From NCBI GenBank assembly GCA_029240015.1, contig JARBTU010000008.1:1-17818 (forward strand): a stretch of DNA of 17,818 nucleotides, written 5' to 3'. Positions 1 through 7,766 of this stretch are shown here, piece by piece. This DNA is from Oscillospiraceae bacterium (GTDB taxonomy: Bacteria > Bacillota > Clostridia > Oscillospirales > Ruminococcaceae). The position numbers and the translations under genes are program-made. Numbering within the stretch: position 1 is the first letter of the stretch; each line of letters starts with the position of its first letter. The notes beneath the pieces were generated by a model, which was not told the origin of the DNA, searched no databases, and was given only the letters and a program-made list of their open reading frames with translations.

Positions 1-1124
1 CTTGGATGTTCGAAAACAAGGTGGCAAGTATCATAATTGCTCCAGTCGTTATTCTTTATACGTTTTTCTTTTTTCATATTGTCAAACAGTTTAGTTCCCG
101 GATAAGGTGTTAGTATGTGATATGTGGCAGTCGTAATTCCACTCTCAATAGCCCAGCTTGTTGTGTCGTGAAAAGCGTTTTTGTCATCATGGTCAAGCCC
201 AAAAATAAAGCTTCCATTAATCATAACTCCCAATTCGTCAAGCCTTTTTATTGCTTTGTCATAATCTTGATTTAAATTGGAATGCTTGTTTGCAAGCATC
301 AAATTATGTTTATTCAAGCTTTCAAATCCAATAAATGCACTCCGGAACCCCGCTTCATAGGCTAAATCAATCAAGTCATCTTCTATAATTGAGTTCACGG
401 TTACTGCTCCTTGAAAAAGCTTATTCATTCCTTTCATCTCGTGAAACAAATCTCTGCATAATTTTTTATCGGCAAATAAATTATCATCAAGAAAGTATAA
501 ATGTCTTCCTATGAGACTTTCGATTTCCTCTAATATTCGATCAATCTGGTAAGCATAAAATGATTTTCCGTTTTTATAAAAAGAACTGACATAACAAAAT
601 GAACATTTATTAGGACAACCACGTGAAAAAACCATCGAATTTGGGACAAGATATTTTTCTCTTTTTATTAAATCTCGCCTTGGCAAAGGCAAATGGTCAA
701 AATTCATTTCACCGGCATAATAAAATTCTTTGGGATTTTTACTTTTAAAATCAGATAAGAATTGCGGGAAAATATGCTCTCCAAGTCCGCAAAGAACCGT
801 GTCTGCGTGTTGTTTTGCTTCTTGTGGTAAGGAAGTTGCGTGAAGCCCACCCAAAGCTACAAAGATCCCTCTTTTTCTATAATCATCTGCAATTTGGTAA
901 GAACGGTAGGCATTTGTTATATATGTTTGAACGCAAACCAAATCGGGAGAATCATCCAACAAGGCTTCTTCAATGTGCTCGTCTAAAATTTCTATCTCGT
1001 CATCGGGAGAACAAAACGATGCGAGCGTTGCCAATCCAAGAGGAGGAAAAAGCGAATATTTTATAGGTCGCCAAAAAGGGCTTTTCGCTTCCTGCAAGGC
1101 GGGCAAAATAAATTTTATTTTCAT
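1..1124 (-). CDS. B12-binding radical SAM protein (DUF4070-type), 3' part cut by window edge
   Basis: The frame is open from an ATG at 1124 to the left edge, giving 374 visible residues. A GAGGG ribosome site lies about 8 bases upstream of the ATG. Residues 1-130 read as a cobalamin-binding Rossmann domain: LFPPLGLATLAS near residue 25, an ILDEH segment near 47-50 (DxH present, the following Gly absent) and a GGLHAT loop near 92-97. The radical SAM CxxxCxxC motif for the 4Fe-4S cluster is RGCPNKCSFC, with C170, C174 and C177. The tail, with a GFxxG-like FIFGLDHD segment and then TPYPGT, resembles the HpnP/BchE-like group that ends in a DUF4070 domain. Such enzymes perform radical methylations or rearrangements on lipids or other small molecules; the substrate here is unknown. 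It lies downstream of the DUF2975/HTH pair on the same strand with no clear terminator between, so read-through is possible. Family is confident, reaction is not. Confidence 0.88.
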   Translation of the reverse strand, partial: MKIKFILPALQEAKSPFWRPIKYSLFPPLGLATLASFCSPDDEIEILDEHIEEALLDDSPDLVCVQTYITNAYRSYQIADDYRKRGIFVALGGLHATSLPQEAKQHADTVLCGLGEHIFPQFLSDFKSKNPKEFYYAGEMNFDHLPLPRRDLIKREKYLVPNSMVFSRGCPNKCSFCYVSSFYKNGKSFYAYQIDRILEEIESLIGRHLYFLDDNLFADKKLCRDLFHEMKGMNKLFQGAVTVNSIIEDDLIDLAYEAGFRSAFIGFESLNKHNLMLANKHSNLNQDYDKAIKRLDELGVMINGSFIFGLDHDDKNAFHDTTSWAIESGITTATYHILTPYPGTKLFDNMKKEKRIKNNDWSNYDTCHLVFEHP

Positions 1125-1226
1125 TTTACAATCCCTCATATGCTTTAATGATTTGCATCTTATAATTTCAACTTCTATTTTTTTCTCTATTTTAAAATAT
1201 ATAAAGCTCCATGTTCTATCCCCAGT

Positions 1227-1433
1227 CTAATCCTCCGAATACTCCAAGACGTCACCCGGCTGACAGTCTAATACCTCACAGATTTTTTCTAAAGTGGAAA
1301 AACGGATTGCCTTTGCTTTTCCGTTTTTTAATATCGAAAGGTTTGCCATTGTTATCCCCACTTTCTCTGATAGTTCTGTCACACTCATCTTTCTTTTGGC
1401 CAACATAACGTCTAGGTTTATAATAATAGCCAT
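1227..1433 (-). CDS. Small XRE/YozG-like helix-turn-helix regulator
   Basis: This 68-residue protein is almost entirely one Cro/C1-type helix-turn-helix. The core VTELSEKVGITMANLSILKNG gives the two DNA-contacting helices, followed by a FSTLEKICEVLDCQPGDVLEY dimerisation/cap segment typical of YozG-type regulators. I chose the ATG at 1433 over the GTG three codons upstream, because the GTG lies inside the GAGGTG ribosome site. That site overlaps the TGA of the DUF2975 gene, so the two genes are separated by only 10 bases and are translationally coupled. YozG-like regulators are regularly paired with DUF2975 membrane proteins (yoaS-yozG in Bacillus subtilis). By inference it regulates its own operon through the repeats at 1965-1994. 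Confidence 0.9.
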   Translation of the reverse strand: MAIIINLDVMLAKRKMSVTELSEKVGITMANLSILKNGKAKAIRFSTLEKICEVLDCQPGDVLEYSED

Positions 1434-1443
1434 AATAAGCACC

Positions 1444-1920
1444 TCATATTGTTAAATCACTGTCTTGTTTTAAAACGCAGGCTTTTTGAACAAGATGTGA
1501 AAGGGTGGCGAACGCTACTGCAATGGAAATTGCAATAAATATAACAAACAGCGAGAATATTAGAAAAACAGGAAGAAACATGTTTAAAAATACTGATAAT
1601 ATAATAGCTGAAATATAAAGAAAGGACTCCAGTAGTGCCAGAAAGCAAATGGTTTTCAGTCGCTTTGAATTTTGGATGCTAAAAGAATTGTCATGTGAAA
1701 TCTCGTTACATATAAGCCATGAGTTTATAAGAGCAACATAAAACGGAATCGCTGTAATCCAAATAAAGAATGTTAACTGCCACGATAATCCGCTTAAAAA
1801 AGATAACATATTCGGATCATACCATTCTATAATAGGAATAATAAAACATAAAAACAACCCCAATAAAGCACAAATCATAATTATTAATTTCAGCCATTTT
1901 GAAAGCTCACCTTGTCGCAT
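1444..1920 (-). CDS. DUF2975 (YoaS-like) four-helix membrane protein
   Basis: This is a 158-residue integral membrane protein with four hydrophobic segments: about residues 9-30, 42-65, 85-110 and 115-140. The spacing and the partner gene match the DUF2975/YoaS family. The best start is the ATG at 1920 (MRQGELSKWLKL), 8 bases from an AAAGGAG ribosome site; an ATG three codons earlier directly abuts that site and is too close. It is the first gene of the operon, with the YozG-like regulator directly behind it. The biochemical role of DUF2975 proteins is not established. By analogy with other small-HTH plus membrane-protein pairs, it may sense an envelope state or sequester the regulator, but nothing in the sequence proves this. 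Confidence 0.82.
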   Translation of the reverse strand: MRQGELSKWLKLIIMICALLGLFLCFIIPIIEWYDPNMLSFLSGLSWQLTFFIWITAIPFYVALINSWLICNEISHDNSFSIQNSKRLKTICFLALLESFLYISAIILSVFLNMFLPVFLIFSLFVIFIAISIAVAFATLSHLVQKACVLKQDSDLTI

Positions 1921-1943
1921 AATAATCATCTCCTTTGTTTGGA

Positions 1944-1972
1944 ATTATAATATATAATTAAATGATTGTCAA
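1944..1972 (-). promoter_or_regulatory. Consensus sigma-A promoter of the DUF2975/HTH operon
   Basis: On the minus strand there is a perfect -35 TTGACA (1972-1967), a 17-base spacer and a perfect -10 TATAAT (1949-1944), ending about 23 bases before the DUF2975 start codon. A match this complete suggests high intrinsic strength that is held down by a repressor. Confidence 0.85.
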
Positions 1973-2006
1973 TAATAAATTATCGATTATCAATAATTTA
2001 TTATTG
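1965..2006. promoter_or_regulatory. Repeated ATTRTCRAT operator within a 14-bp inverted repeat
   Basis: Three copies of ATTRTCRAT are present on the plus strand: ATTGTCAAT (1965-1973), ATTATCGAT (1979-1987) and ATTATCAAT (1986-1994). The first copy covers the -35 box and the others lie just upstream of it. The same region forms a perfect 14-bp inverted repeat, 1970-1983 with 1993-2006, separated by 9 bases. This placement fits an operator for the neighbouring YozG-like regulator. The repeats are seen directly; the regulator assignment is inference. Confidence 0.6.
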
Positions 2007-2033
2007 TAATACAGAATGTTCAGAATAAATAAA

Positions 2034-2071
2034 AAAGCATGCAGGGACTTAATATAGTCCCTGCATGCTTT
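2034..2071 (-). terminator. Intrinsic terminator of the AraC regulator gene
   Basis: A perfect 16-bp stem (2034-2049 with 2056-2071) with a 6-base loop is followed on the minus strand by a T-rich run (A-run at 2029-2036 on the plus strand). It lies about 60 bases past the AraC stop codon. Confidence 0.85.
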
Positions 2072-2132
2072 CTAATCAGAGCAATCGGTGTTGCAGGATT
2101 GAGTTTAACTGATATACTCGATTTTAGATTTG

Positions 2133-3035
2133 TCAACGGTTTTTTCTATATTCGCCAGGGGTGTTGCCTATATGCCTTTTAAAAACTTCATTAAAATATT
2201 TTAAATTACTATACCCCACCAACGAAGCAATTTCTATTATTTTTTTATCAGTAGTTTTAAGAAGTTTGCATGCTTCTTCAATTCTTGCTTTTTGAGTATA
2301 TTCTAACACGGTCATCCCGGTAGATTTTTTAAAGATCTTGCAAAAGTGATTTTTACTGATAAAAGCCATTAAAGAAAGTTCTTCAAGCTTTATTTCACTG
2401 GCATAATTCGTTCTCAAGTAATTTATCACATTTTCGATGAGTTGATTTCGGTTCTTTTCCAGGGAATTAGAAGTATAAGAAGAATTAATATTACGATACA
2501 GCCTAAAAACTATTATAAGCAATTCTGTCAAATAAGCTCTCAAAAGTTCAATATAACCGGGGTTCATAAGCTGATATTCTCTATACATTTTATCATAGAT
2601 CGAAGCAATTTCCCTGTTGTCTTCTTCCAAAAGATTGATATCAACAGGGTTTTCAAGTTCATCAGGAAAAAGTGATTTGAAAAGAAGATGATTCGTGATG
2701 CTTGAAAAATCTTTTGAGCCAATCAAGGAGTGATCAAGAAATTCGGGAGCGAAAGCGCAATTATAAATTGTCAGGACATCTTGGTTGTTTCCAGGTAAAG
2801 ATCTGAATTCATGGGGGATATCATAGTTAATGATGAACAGATTTCCTTTTGACACGGTATATTCTTTGTCCCCGACACGATGCAAACCAGTTCCGGAAAC
2901 TACATAAGAAATTTCTATAAAGCTGTGTGCGTGAAGATGGGGCTCAACCTGCTCAAAAGCCTTGTTAACAAAAATGGATTCACCATTTCTAAAAGTCTCT
3001 TCTCCTGTGGCATAATAAGTTAGGCTGTCTTTCAA
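2133..3035 (-). CDS. AraC-family regulator, likely activator of the divergent rhamnosidase gene
   Basis: This 300-residue protein has the usual two-domain layout. Residues about 15-90 form a cupin sugar-binding domain, with H33, H35 and H37 in EPHLHAHSF and then GTGLHRVG and IPHEF. Residues about 200-300 form the double helix-turn-helix: LSLMAFISKNHFCKIFKKSTG, then IIEIASLVGYSNLKYFNEVFK, ending in GNTPGEYR. The start is a TTG at 3035, supported by a run of seven G six bases upstream and by the absence of an early in-frame ATG. The gene is divergent from the GH78 rhamnosidase with 159 bases between, the standard arrangement for a local sugar-responsive activator. The effector is probably rhamnose or a rhamnoside (inference). 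No phosphotransfer or membrane region is seen, so it acts in the cytoplasm. Confidence 0.9.
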   Translation of the reverse strand: MKDSLTYYATGEETFRNGESIFVNKAFEQVEPHLHAHSFIEISYVVSGTGLHRVGDKEYTVSKGNLFIINYDIPHEFRSLPGNNQDVLTIYNCAFAPEFLDHSLIGSKDFSSITNHLLFKSLFPDELENPVDINLLEEDNREIASIYDKMYREYQLMNPGYIELLRAYLTELLIIVFRLYRNINSSYTSNSLEKNRNQLIENVINYLRTNYASEIKLEELSLMAFISKNHFCKIFKKSTGMTVLEYTQKARIEEACKLLKTTDKKIIEIASLVGYSNLKYFNEVFKRHIGNTPGEYRKNR

Positions 3036-3092
3036 TAAAATCCCCCCCTATATAAAATAATATTCTACCTAGTAATAGTCTTATGATGCTTC

Positions 3093-3098
3093 TATAAT
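3093..3098 (+). promoter_or_regulatory. Possible -10 box of the rhamnosidase gene
   Basis: A TATAAT lies in the AraC/GH78 intergenic region with no recognisable -35 box at the proper distance, as expected for an activator-dependent promoter. It would give a leader of about 90 bases. The call rests on one hexamer in AT-rich sequence and is weak. Confidence 0.3.
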
Positions 3099-3194
3099 AT
3101 TAATATAAAAAAAGAAGAATAGCAACACATATGAACAAGAAATCTATATGAGAGAAGATTAAACTGCTCTCCATTTATATCTTAGGAGGATTAT

Positions 3195-5717
3195 ATGAAC
3201 TGTGAATTAATAAACAAAGCGAAATGGATCTCTTCTCCGGATGAGAAGCCTGCCAGCCATGGCCCTTCATGGGAAAACATGATTTACAATTCCAAGAAAG
3301 TGTCAATTACACCTGAGGATGGTATTCCAACCTTTAGAAAGCATTTTAACTGTAACAAAACCATAAAATCAGCAGATTTGACCATTACAGCACTTGGAAA
3401 TTTTGAAGCGTACATAAACGGAGAACGTGTGGGCACGAAAAATATGGACGGCAGTGCCACTTTTGAAGAATTAAAGCCTGGTTGGACAGACTATACAAAG
3501 CGCGTGTTATCGTTTAATTATGATATTTCTTCTTATCTTGCCTCGGGGGAAAATGATATTATCATGAAAGTGTCACGAGGTTGGTACGCAGGAAGAATCT
3601 CGTTTGGCTATTACGGTTACAAAAAGAGGGCAATTATTGCCGCGATTGATATTGTTTACACAGATGGCAGCCATGAATATATTTTAACTGACAGTGATTG
3701 GGATTGCACTATAACGGGACCCTTGTTATTCGCTGATATATGGGATGGTGAATATTATGATTCACGTATTACTGACTGTACCCAAAAGACCGATGCGGTA
3801 AAATGGGATAAGGCTGAGCTAAACACGGACTTTTCAGGCGAGATTTCTCCTGCGGAAGAGCCGCATATCAGAGTACGCAAGAATTTGACGCTCTGCCCTT
3901 TATCTGCGGTTTTATATGACGGGATAAAGGAAAACGGTACTGATTTCGGTGAGATAAAGATACAAAAAACCGCAATAGGCAAATCTTGTGAGCACATGGA
4001 CATTGCAAAAGGAAGTACATTGCTCCTTGATTTTGGACAGAATATGGTTGGTCGTCCTCGCTTTAGAATAAAAGCGGCAAGAGGTGTAACGATAACAGTT
4101 TATTGCGCGGAGCTTTTAAATGATTCCGGTGAACTTTCAAGAAGAAATGACGGTCCGAGTGGCAGCGCTTACCTCGCAAACTATCGTTCCGCACGCTCGC
4201 GCATTATATATATTGCCAATGGAGATGTAAAGGGAGAGGAATACTTTCCGCTGCACACCTTTTTCGGATTCAGATATCTTGAAATCGAAGCTGACGGTGA
4301 TTTTGAGCTTTGTTCAATGCTTGGTGAGGTTATAGGCTCCGATACAACGGAACTGTCAACACTTGTTACCTCAAACGAGGAGGTAAACCGTCTTTACTCC
4401 AATATACTCTGGGGACAGCGGGGCAATTATCTTTCTATACCTACCGATTGTCCACAGCGTGACGAACGCCTGGGCTGGACGGGAGATACGCAGATATTTT
4501 GTGGTGCAGCCGCATACAATGCCGATGTAAACGGATTTTTTAAGAAGTGGTTACGGGACGCAAGAGATTCACAGAGTGAAAAAGGCGGATATTGTGACGT
4601 TATCCCACGTGTTTTCCCCGATGAAAATCATGACTCAAATGCGGCATGGGGGGATGCAGGATTAATCGTGCCGTATAAGATATATCTTGCGTTCGGGGAT
4701 AAATCAATACTCTCCGAGCATTATGAATCCATGGAAAAATATATGGATTGTCTTGCCGGTTACGGCATCGACGGGCTGCACAACGAATTCGGAGACTGGC
4801 TTGCTTATGATCCTACGGGCAATCGTTATATGGCGATTGCATGCTATGCCTACAATGCTTATCTTATGGCTAAGATAAGCGGATTCCTATCCGTTTCTTC
4901 GGGTGATGACTATGACATTAAACACATAGCATACGATAAGTTGTTTAATGAACTGAAATCTATATTTGCTGAGAAATTTATTGTGAATGGTGAACTTACC
5001 GAAACCTCTCAGACAGCATATTTGATTGCTCTGCGTTTTAAACTTTTACCGGACAGCATGATAAAAAAGATCATCTCACAGCTTGAAGCAAAAATCAAAG
5101 ATAACAAGTATACGCTTTCAACAGGTTTTGTCGGCACAGGAATATTAAATCAGACACTAAGCGAATTTGGCATGGATGGGATTGCATATTCATTACTATT
5201 GCAGACGGCGGATCCGTCATGGCTCTACAGTGTACGCCAGGGTGCAACAACGATATGGGAACGATGGAATTCCTATACGCTTGAGAATGGCTTCGGAGAT
5301 GTCGGAATGAACTCGTTTAACCACTATGCCTATGGTGCGGTGTGCGAGTGGATGTTTGAGAGCATGGCCGGTATCGCGATAGATGAATCATCACCCGGAT
5401 ACAAGCATTTTGTCTTAAGCCCACGTCCTGACACAAGAGCGGATGATGAGTTACCAGCGGGGCAAGAGCGGATTACTTATGTAAAAGCAACCTATAATTC
5501 AACAGCGGGGCTCATTAAAAGCAGTTGGGAGATTATAGACGGTAAAAAATTTATCTACAGGGCATCAATACCTGAAGGGGCAAGTGCCACAATACGATTC
5601 CCGCTGATTGGAGCCGGCAGTACGATAAAAGTTAATGGCGTTATAGTAAGTGATGCAGAAATACATGATAATTTCGCAATATTCGAGCTCGGTGCAGGAG
5701 ATTATATGATAGAATAA
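3195..5717 (+). CDS. GH78 alpha-L-rhamnosidase, intracellular
   Basis: This 840-residue enzyme should remove terminal alpha-L-rhamnose from rhamnosides such as pectic rhamnogalacturonan fragments or plant glycosides. The N-terminal beta domains carry the ALGNFEAYINGERVG and LKPGWTDYTKRV blocks of Bac_rhamnosid_N at about residues 60-110. The alpha/alpha-barrel contains the family signature PTDCPQRDERLGWTGD (416-431), where E424 is the candidate general acid and W428 and D431 are sugar-binding residues. A later WERW (688-691) provides E689 as the candidate general base. A C-terminal beta-sandwich follows (HFVLSPRPD onward). Length is normal for the family. No signal peptide is visible, so it acts in the cytoplasm on imported oligosaccharides. 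AGGAGG at 3184-3189 supports the ATG. It is a single-gene unit, divergent from AraC and closed by a terminator at 5787. Confidence 0.95.
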   Translation: MNCELINKAKWISSPDEKPASHGPSWENMIYNSKKVSITPEDGIPTFRKHFNCNKTIKSADLTITALGNFEAYINGERVGTKNMDGSATFEELKPGWTDYTKRVLSFNYDISSYLASGENDIIMKVSRGWYAGRISFGYYGYKKRAIIAAIDIVYTDGSHEYILTDSDWDCTITGPLLFADIWDGEYYDSRITDCTQKTDAVKWDKAELNTDFSGEISPAEEPHIRVRKNLTLCPLSAVLYDGIKENGTDFGEIKIQKTAIGKSCEHMDIAKGSTLLLDFGQNMVGRPRFRIKAARGVTITVYCAELLNDSGELSRRNDGPSGSAYLANYRSARSRIIYIANGDVKGEEYFPLHTFFGFRYLEIEADGDFELCSMLGEVIGSDTTELSTLVTSNEEVNRLYSNILWGQRGNYLSIPTDCPQRDERLGWTGDTQIFCGAAAYNADVNGFFKKWLRDARDSQSEKGGYCDVIPRVFPDENHDSNAAWGDAGLIVPYKIYLAFGDKSILSEHYESMEKYMDCLAGYGIDGLHNEFGDWLAYDPTGNRYMAIACYAYNAYLMAKISGFLSVSSGDDYDIKHIAYDKLFNELKSIFAEKFIVNGELTETSQTAYLIALRFKLLPDSMIKKIISQLEAKIKDNKYTLSTGFVGTGILNQTLSEFGMDGIAYSLLLQTADPSWLYSVRQGATTIWERWNSYTLENGFGDVGMNSFNHYAYGAVCEWMFESMAGIAIDESSPGYKHFVLSPRPDTRADDELPAGQERITYVKATYNSTAGLIKSSWEIIDGKKFIYRASIPEGASATIRFPLIGAGSTIKVNGVIVSDAEIHDNFAIFELGAGDYMIE

Positions 5718-5786
5718 TCCACCATGTTTGAGTATCTGCTATTTTTATAGGGAAAGCATCATGAACATCCAAGTCATCAGAGATAG

Positions 5787-5815
5787 AAAAGATGGGGGAA
5801 TTTCCCCCATCTTTT
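5787..5815 (+). terminator. Intrinsic terminator of the rhamnosidase gene
   Basis: A 12-bp stem (5787-5798 with 5804-5815), with five G:C pairs at its top and a 5-base loop, ends in TTTT about 70 bases after the rhamnosidase stop. The A-run on the left arm could allow weak termination on the other strand too. Confidence 0.85.
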
Positions 5816-5830
5816 ATTGTTTGAAAAAGG

Positions 5831-5842
5831 TTGACTGGTCAA
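5831..5842. promoter_or_regulatory. MarR operator 1 (covers the -35 box)
   Basis: TTGACTGGTCAA is a 12-bp near-perfect palindrome that differs at one base from the second copy at 5864-5875. Covering the -35 hexamer, it would block RNA polymerase when bound. Assignment to the adjacent MarR protein is inferred from position. Confidence 0.75.
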
Positions 5843-5859
5843 CATAAATCCGTTATAAT
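5831..5859 (+). promoter_or_regulatory. Promoter of the marR-exporter operon
   Basis: A -35 TTGACT (5831-5836), a 17-base spacer and a perfect -10 TATAAT (5854-5859) predict a start of transcription near 5866. The -35 box lies inside the first operator palindrome and the start site inside the second. Confidence 0.85.
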
Positions 5860-5863
5860 AATG

Positions 5864-5875
5864 TTGACTAGTCAA
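5864..5875. promoter_or_regulatory. MarR operator 2 (at the transcription start)
   Basis: TTGACTAGTCAA is a perfect 12-bp palindrome centred 33 bases from operator 1, about three helical turns, so dimers on both sites would face the same side of the DNA. It overlaps the predicted start of transcription. Confidence 0.75.
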
Positions 5876-5900
5876 TTAAAATAAAGGAGGGGAATTCACA

Positions 5901-6332
5901 ATGGACGAAACCATGCATTTCATAATGCTCAACAGCAAAATTTTTAGGAACACACAAATTTATTTGGATAAGGTCTTGAAAGAATATGAATTAAGCAGCG
6001 GCTCTTTTCCATACATGTTTATTTTAGAAAAAAATGAAGGCATCAGCCAGAATAAAATAAGCAAAGAAATAGGCAATGATAAGGCAATGTCAGCAAGAAC
6101 CATTACGAAACTTATAGAGCTGAACTACGTATATAAAAAAGAAGATGAAATGGATAGTAGAGCCTACAAGCTATATTTAACAACGAAGGCCAAAGAAATT
6201 ATTCCTAAGATTCGTGAGGAAATTCAAGCTTTAATAAATCTAATAACTGAAGATTTGTCTCAAGAAGAGAAGCTTATTATGATGAATTCCTTAAAAAAAA
6301 TATTTAATAATACCCAAAGGTTAAAAGGATAA
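5901..6332 (+). CDS. MarR-family repressor of the downstream exporter
   Basis: This 143-residue winged-helix regulator has the MarR layout: an N-terminal dimerisation helix (IFRNTQIYLDKVLKEYEL), helix-turn-helix GISQNKISKEIGNDKAMSARTITKLIELNYV at about residues 47-77, a wing with the typical DSRAYKLYLTTKAKEI at about 84-99, and a C-terminal dimerisation helix. AAAGGAGGGG precedes the ATG by about 8 bases. The stop codon overlaps the ribosome site of the DHA2 exporter gene, so the two are coupled. Two matching palindromes on the promoter indicate autorepression, probably relieved by a toxic small molecule that the exporter removes. Ligand unknown. Confidence 0.92.
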   Translation: MDETMHFIMLNSKIFRNTQIYLDKVLKEYELSSGSFPYMFILEKNEGISQNKISKEIGNDKAMSARTITKLIELNYVYKKEDEMDSRAYKLYLTTKAKEIIPKIREEIQALINLITEDLSQEEKLIMMNSLKKIFNNTQRLKG

Positions 6333-6344
6333 GGAGAAGTCTAA

Positions 6345-7766
6345 ATGGAAGAAGTAAAAGACAGGAGCAGATGGCCCATATTGATTATCGTTGTAATGTC
6401 AACATTTATGTCCGCACTAGACAGCAGTATCGTAAATGTAGCATTGCCTAAAATGGCTAGGGCCCTAGGTGTAACAACCTCTAACATACAATTGGTGGCA
6501 ACAAGTTATTTAATTGTTATAGTAGGAACGGTATTAATATTTGGAAGATTAGGAGACATACTTGGCAAAACCAAGATGTTTAAGTTCGGATTGGGCTTAT
6601 TTACCTTTGGATCCCTGTTGTGTGGGATAACAGGTTCTTTTCTAATATTAATTATAGCAAGGGTAATCCAGGCTATAGGTGCAGCTGGGACGATGGCGAA
6701 TAGTCAAGGTATTATTACGGAGATATTTCCTGCGAACGAAAGAGGAAAAGCACTTGGCTTTGCAGGGACCGCTGTAGCATTAGGTTCTTTAGTGGGACCG
6801 GGATTAGGGGGAGTTATAGTAGGGGCATCCAGTTGGGAATTTATATTTTTAATAAACGTTCCTATTGGTTTAGTAGCTCTATTCTATGCTTTTAAGTTAT
6901 TACCCAAAGGGCATAAAACGGCAAAGGGAAAAATGGATAGCATAGGCGCTATCCTGTTTATGTTTACTATAGTTCCTTTGTTTGTGGCACTAAGTGAGGG
7001 ACTAAACCGCGGCTTTACAGACCCGATAATCTTGCTGGGGTTTGCAGTGGCAATCGTGTGCTTCATAGCATTTATTTTTGTGGAAAAGAAAAGGGAGAGT
7101 CCTTTAATACAGTTGCAAATGTTTCAAAATAAGTTGTTTTCTTTGAGCATATTTTGCGGCTTTATAAGCTTTGTGGCAATATTTTGCAGCAATATTATTC
7201 AGCCTTTTTACCTTCAAGATGTAATGTCTTATACGCCGCAGCACACCGGTTTAATACTGATGACTTATCCGTTAATTTTAACGGTGATAGCACCTGTTAG
7301 TGGTCACTTATCAGATAAGATTGGTTCGGAAATATTAACCTTCATAGGATTAATGTTTATAAGCGTAGGGTTGCTGCTCATGGCGACCTTAGATCAAAAG
7401 TCAACCTTATTAAGTATGATGATATTTATTGGAATCGTATCTATCGGTATGGGGTTATTTCAATCACCCAATAATTCGCTGGTAATGTCAACAGTATCAA
7501 AAGATAAACTTGGCATTGCGGGAAGTATAAATGCGCTTATAAGAAATCTGGGAATGGTAAGTGGAATAGCTTTAGCTACAACACTTTTATATAATGGAAT
7601 GAGTTCTAAAATCGGACATCGTGTTACAGATTACGTGGCAGGAAGAAATGATGCCTTCATATATGGCATGAGAACGGTATATATAACTGCATCGATCATT
7701 TGCTTTGTGGGAACTTTGTTGACTTTTTTAAGATTGATTGGGAATAAAACTAAGAAAGGCCAATAA
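6345..7766 (+). CDS. DHA2-family (EmrB/QacA-like) 14-TM drug:H+ antiporter
   Basis: This 473-residue major facilitator protein would export a toxic compound in exchange for protons. It carries the DHA2 landmarks: motif D1 LDSSIVNVALP (residues 25-35) at the end of TM1, motif A GRLGDILGKTK (67-77) between TM2 and TM3, motif B around R106 (ARVIQAIGAAG), and motif C GTAVALGSLVGPGLGG (141-156) in TM5, which marks exporters. Length and hydrophobicity fit 14 transmembrane helices, with a short basic C-terminus. AAGGAG overlaps the marR stop codon and the ATG follows about 8 bases later. No EmrA-like adaptor or TolC partner is nearby, as expected for a monoderm cell. The substrate cannot be read from sequence. 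Confidence 0.93.
   Translation: MEEVKDRSRWPILIIVVMSTFMSALDSSIVNVALPKMARALGVTTSNIQLVATSYLIVIVGTVLIFGRLGDILGKTKMFKFGLGLFTFGSLLCGITGSFLILIIARVIQAIGAAGTMANSQGIITEIFPANERGKALGFAGTAVALGSLVGPGLGGVIVGASSWEFIFLINVPIGLVALFYAFKLLPKGHKTAKGKMDSIGAILFMFTIVPLFVALSEGLNRGFTDPIILLGFAVAIVCFIAFIFVEKKRESPLIQLQMFQNKLFSLSIFCGFISFVAIFCSNIIQPFYLQDVMSYTPQHTGLILMTYPLILTVIAPVSGHLSDKIGSEILTFIGLMFISVGLLLMATLDQKSTLLSMMIFIGIVSIGMGLFQSPNNSLVMSTVSKDKLGIAGSINALIRNLGMVSGIALATTLLYNGMSSKIGHRVTDYVAGRNDAFIYGMRTVYITASIICFVGTLLTFLRLIGNKTKKGQ

Noticed and set aside
815..1066. Open frames on the plus strand across 815-1408
   Set aside because: They lie antisense to the radical SAM and HTH genes, lack ribosome sites and have no recognisable protein character.
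3129..3151. ATATGA direct repeats 17 bases apart as AraC binding sites
   Set aside because: They lie downstream of the only TATAAT and the spacing is unlike the roughly 21-base half-site spacing common for AraC activators; such hexamers are frequent in AT-rich DNA.
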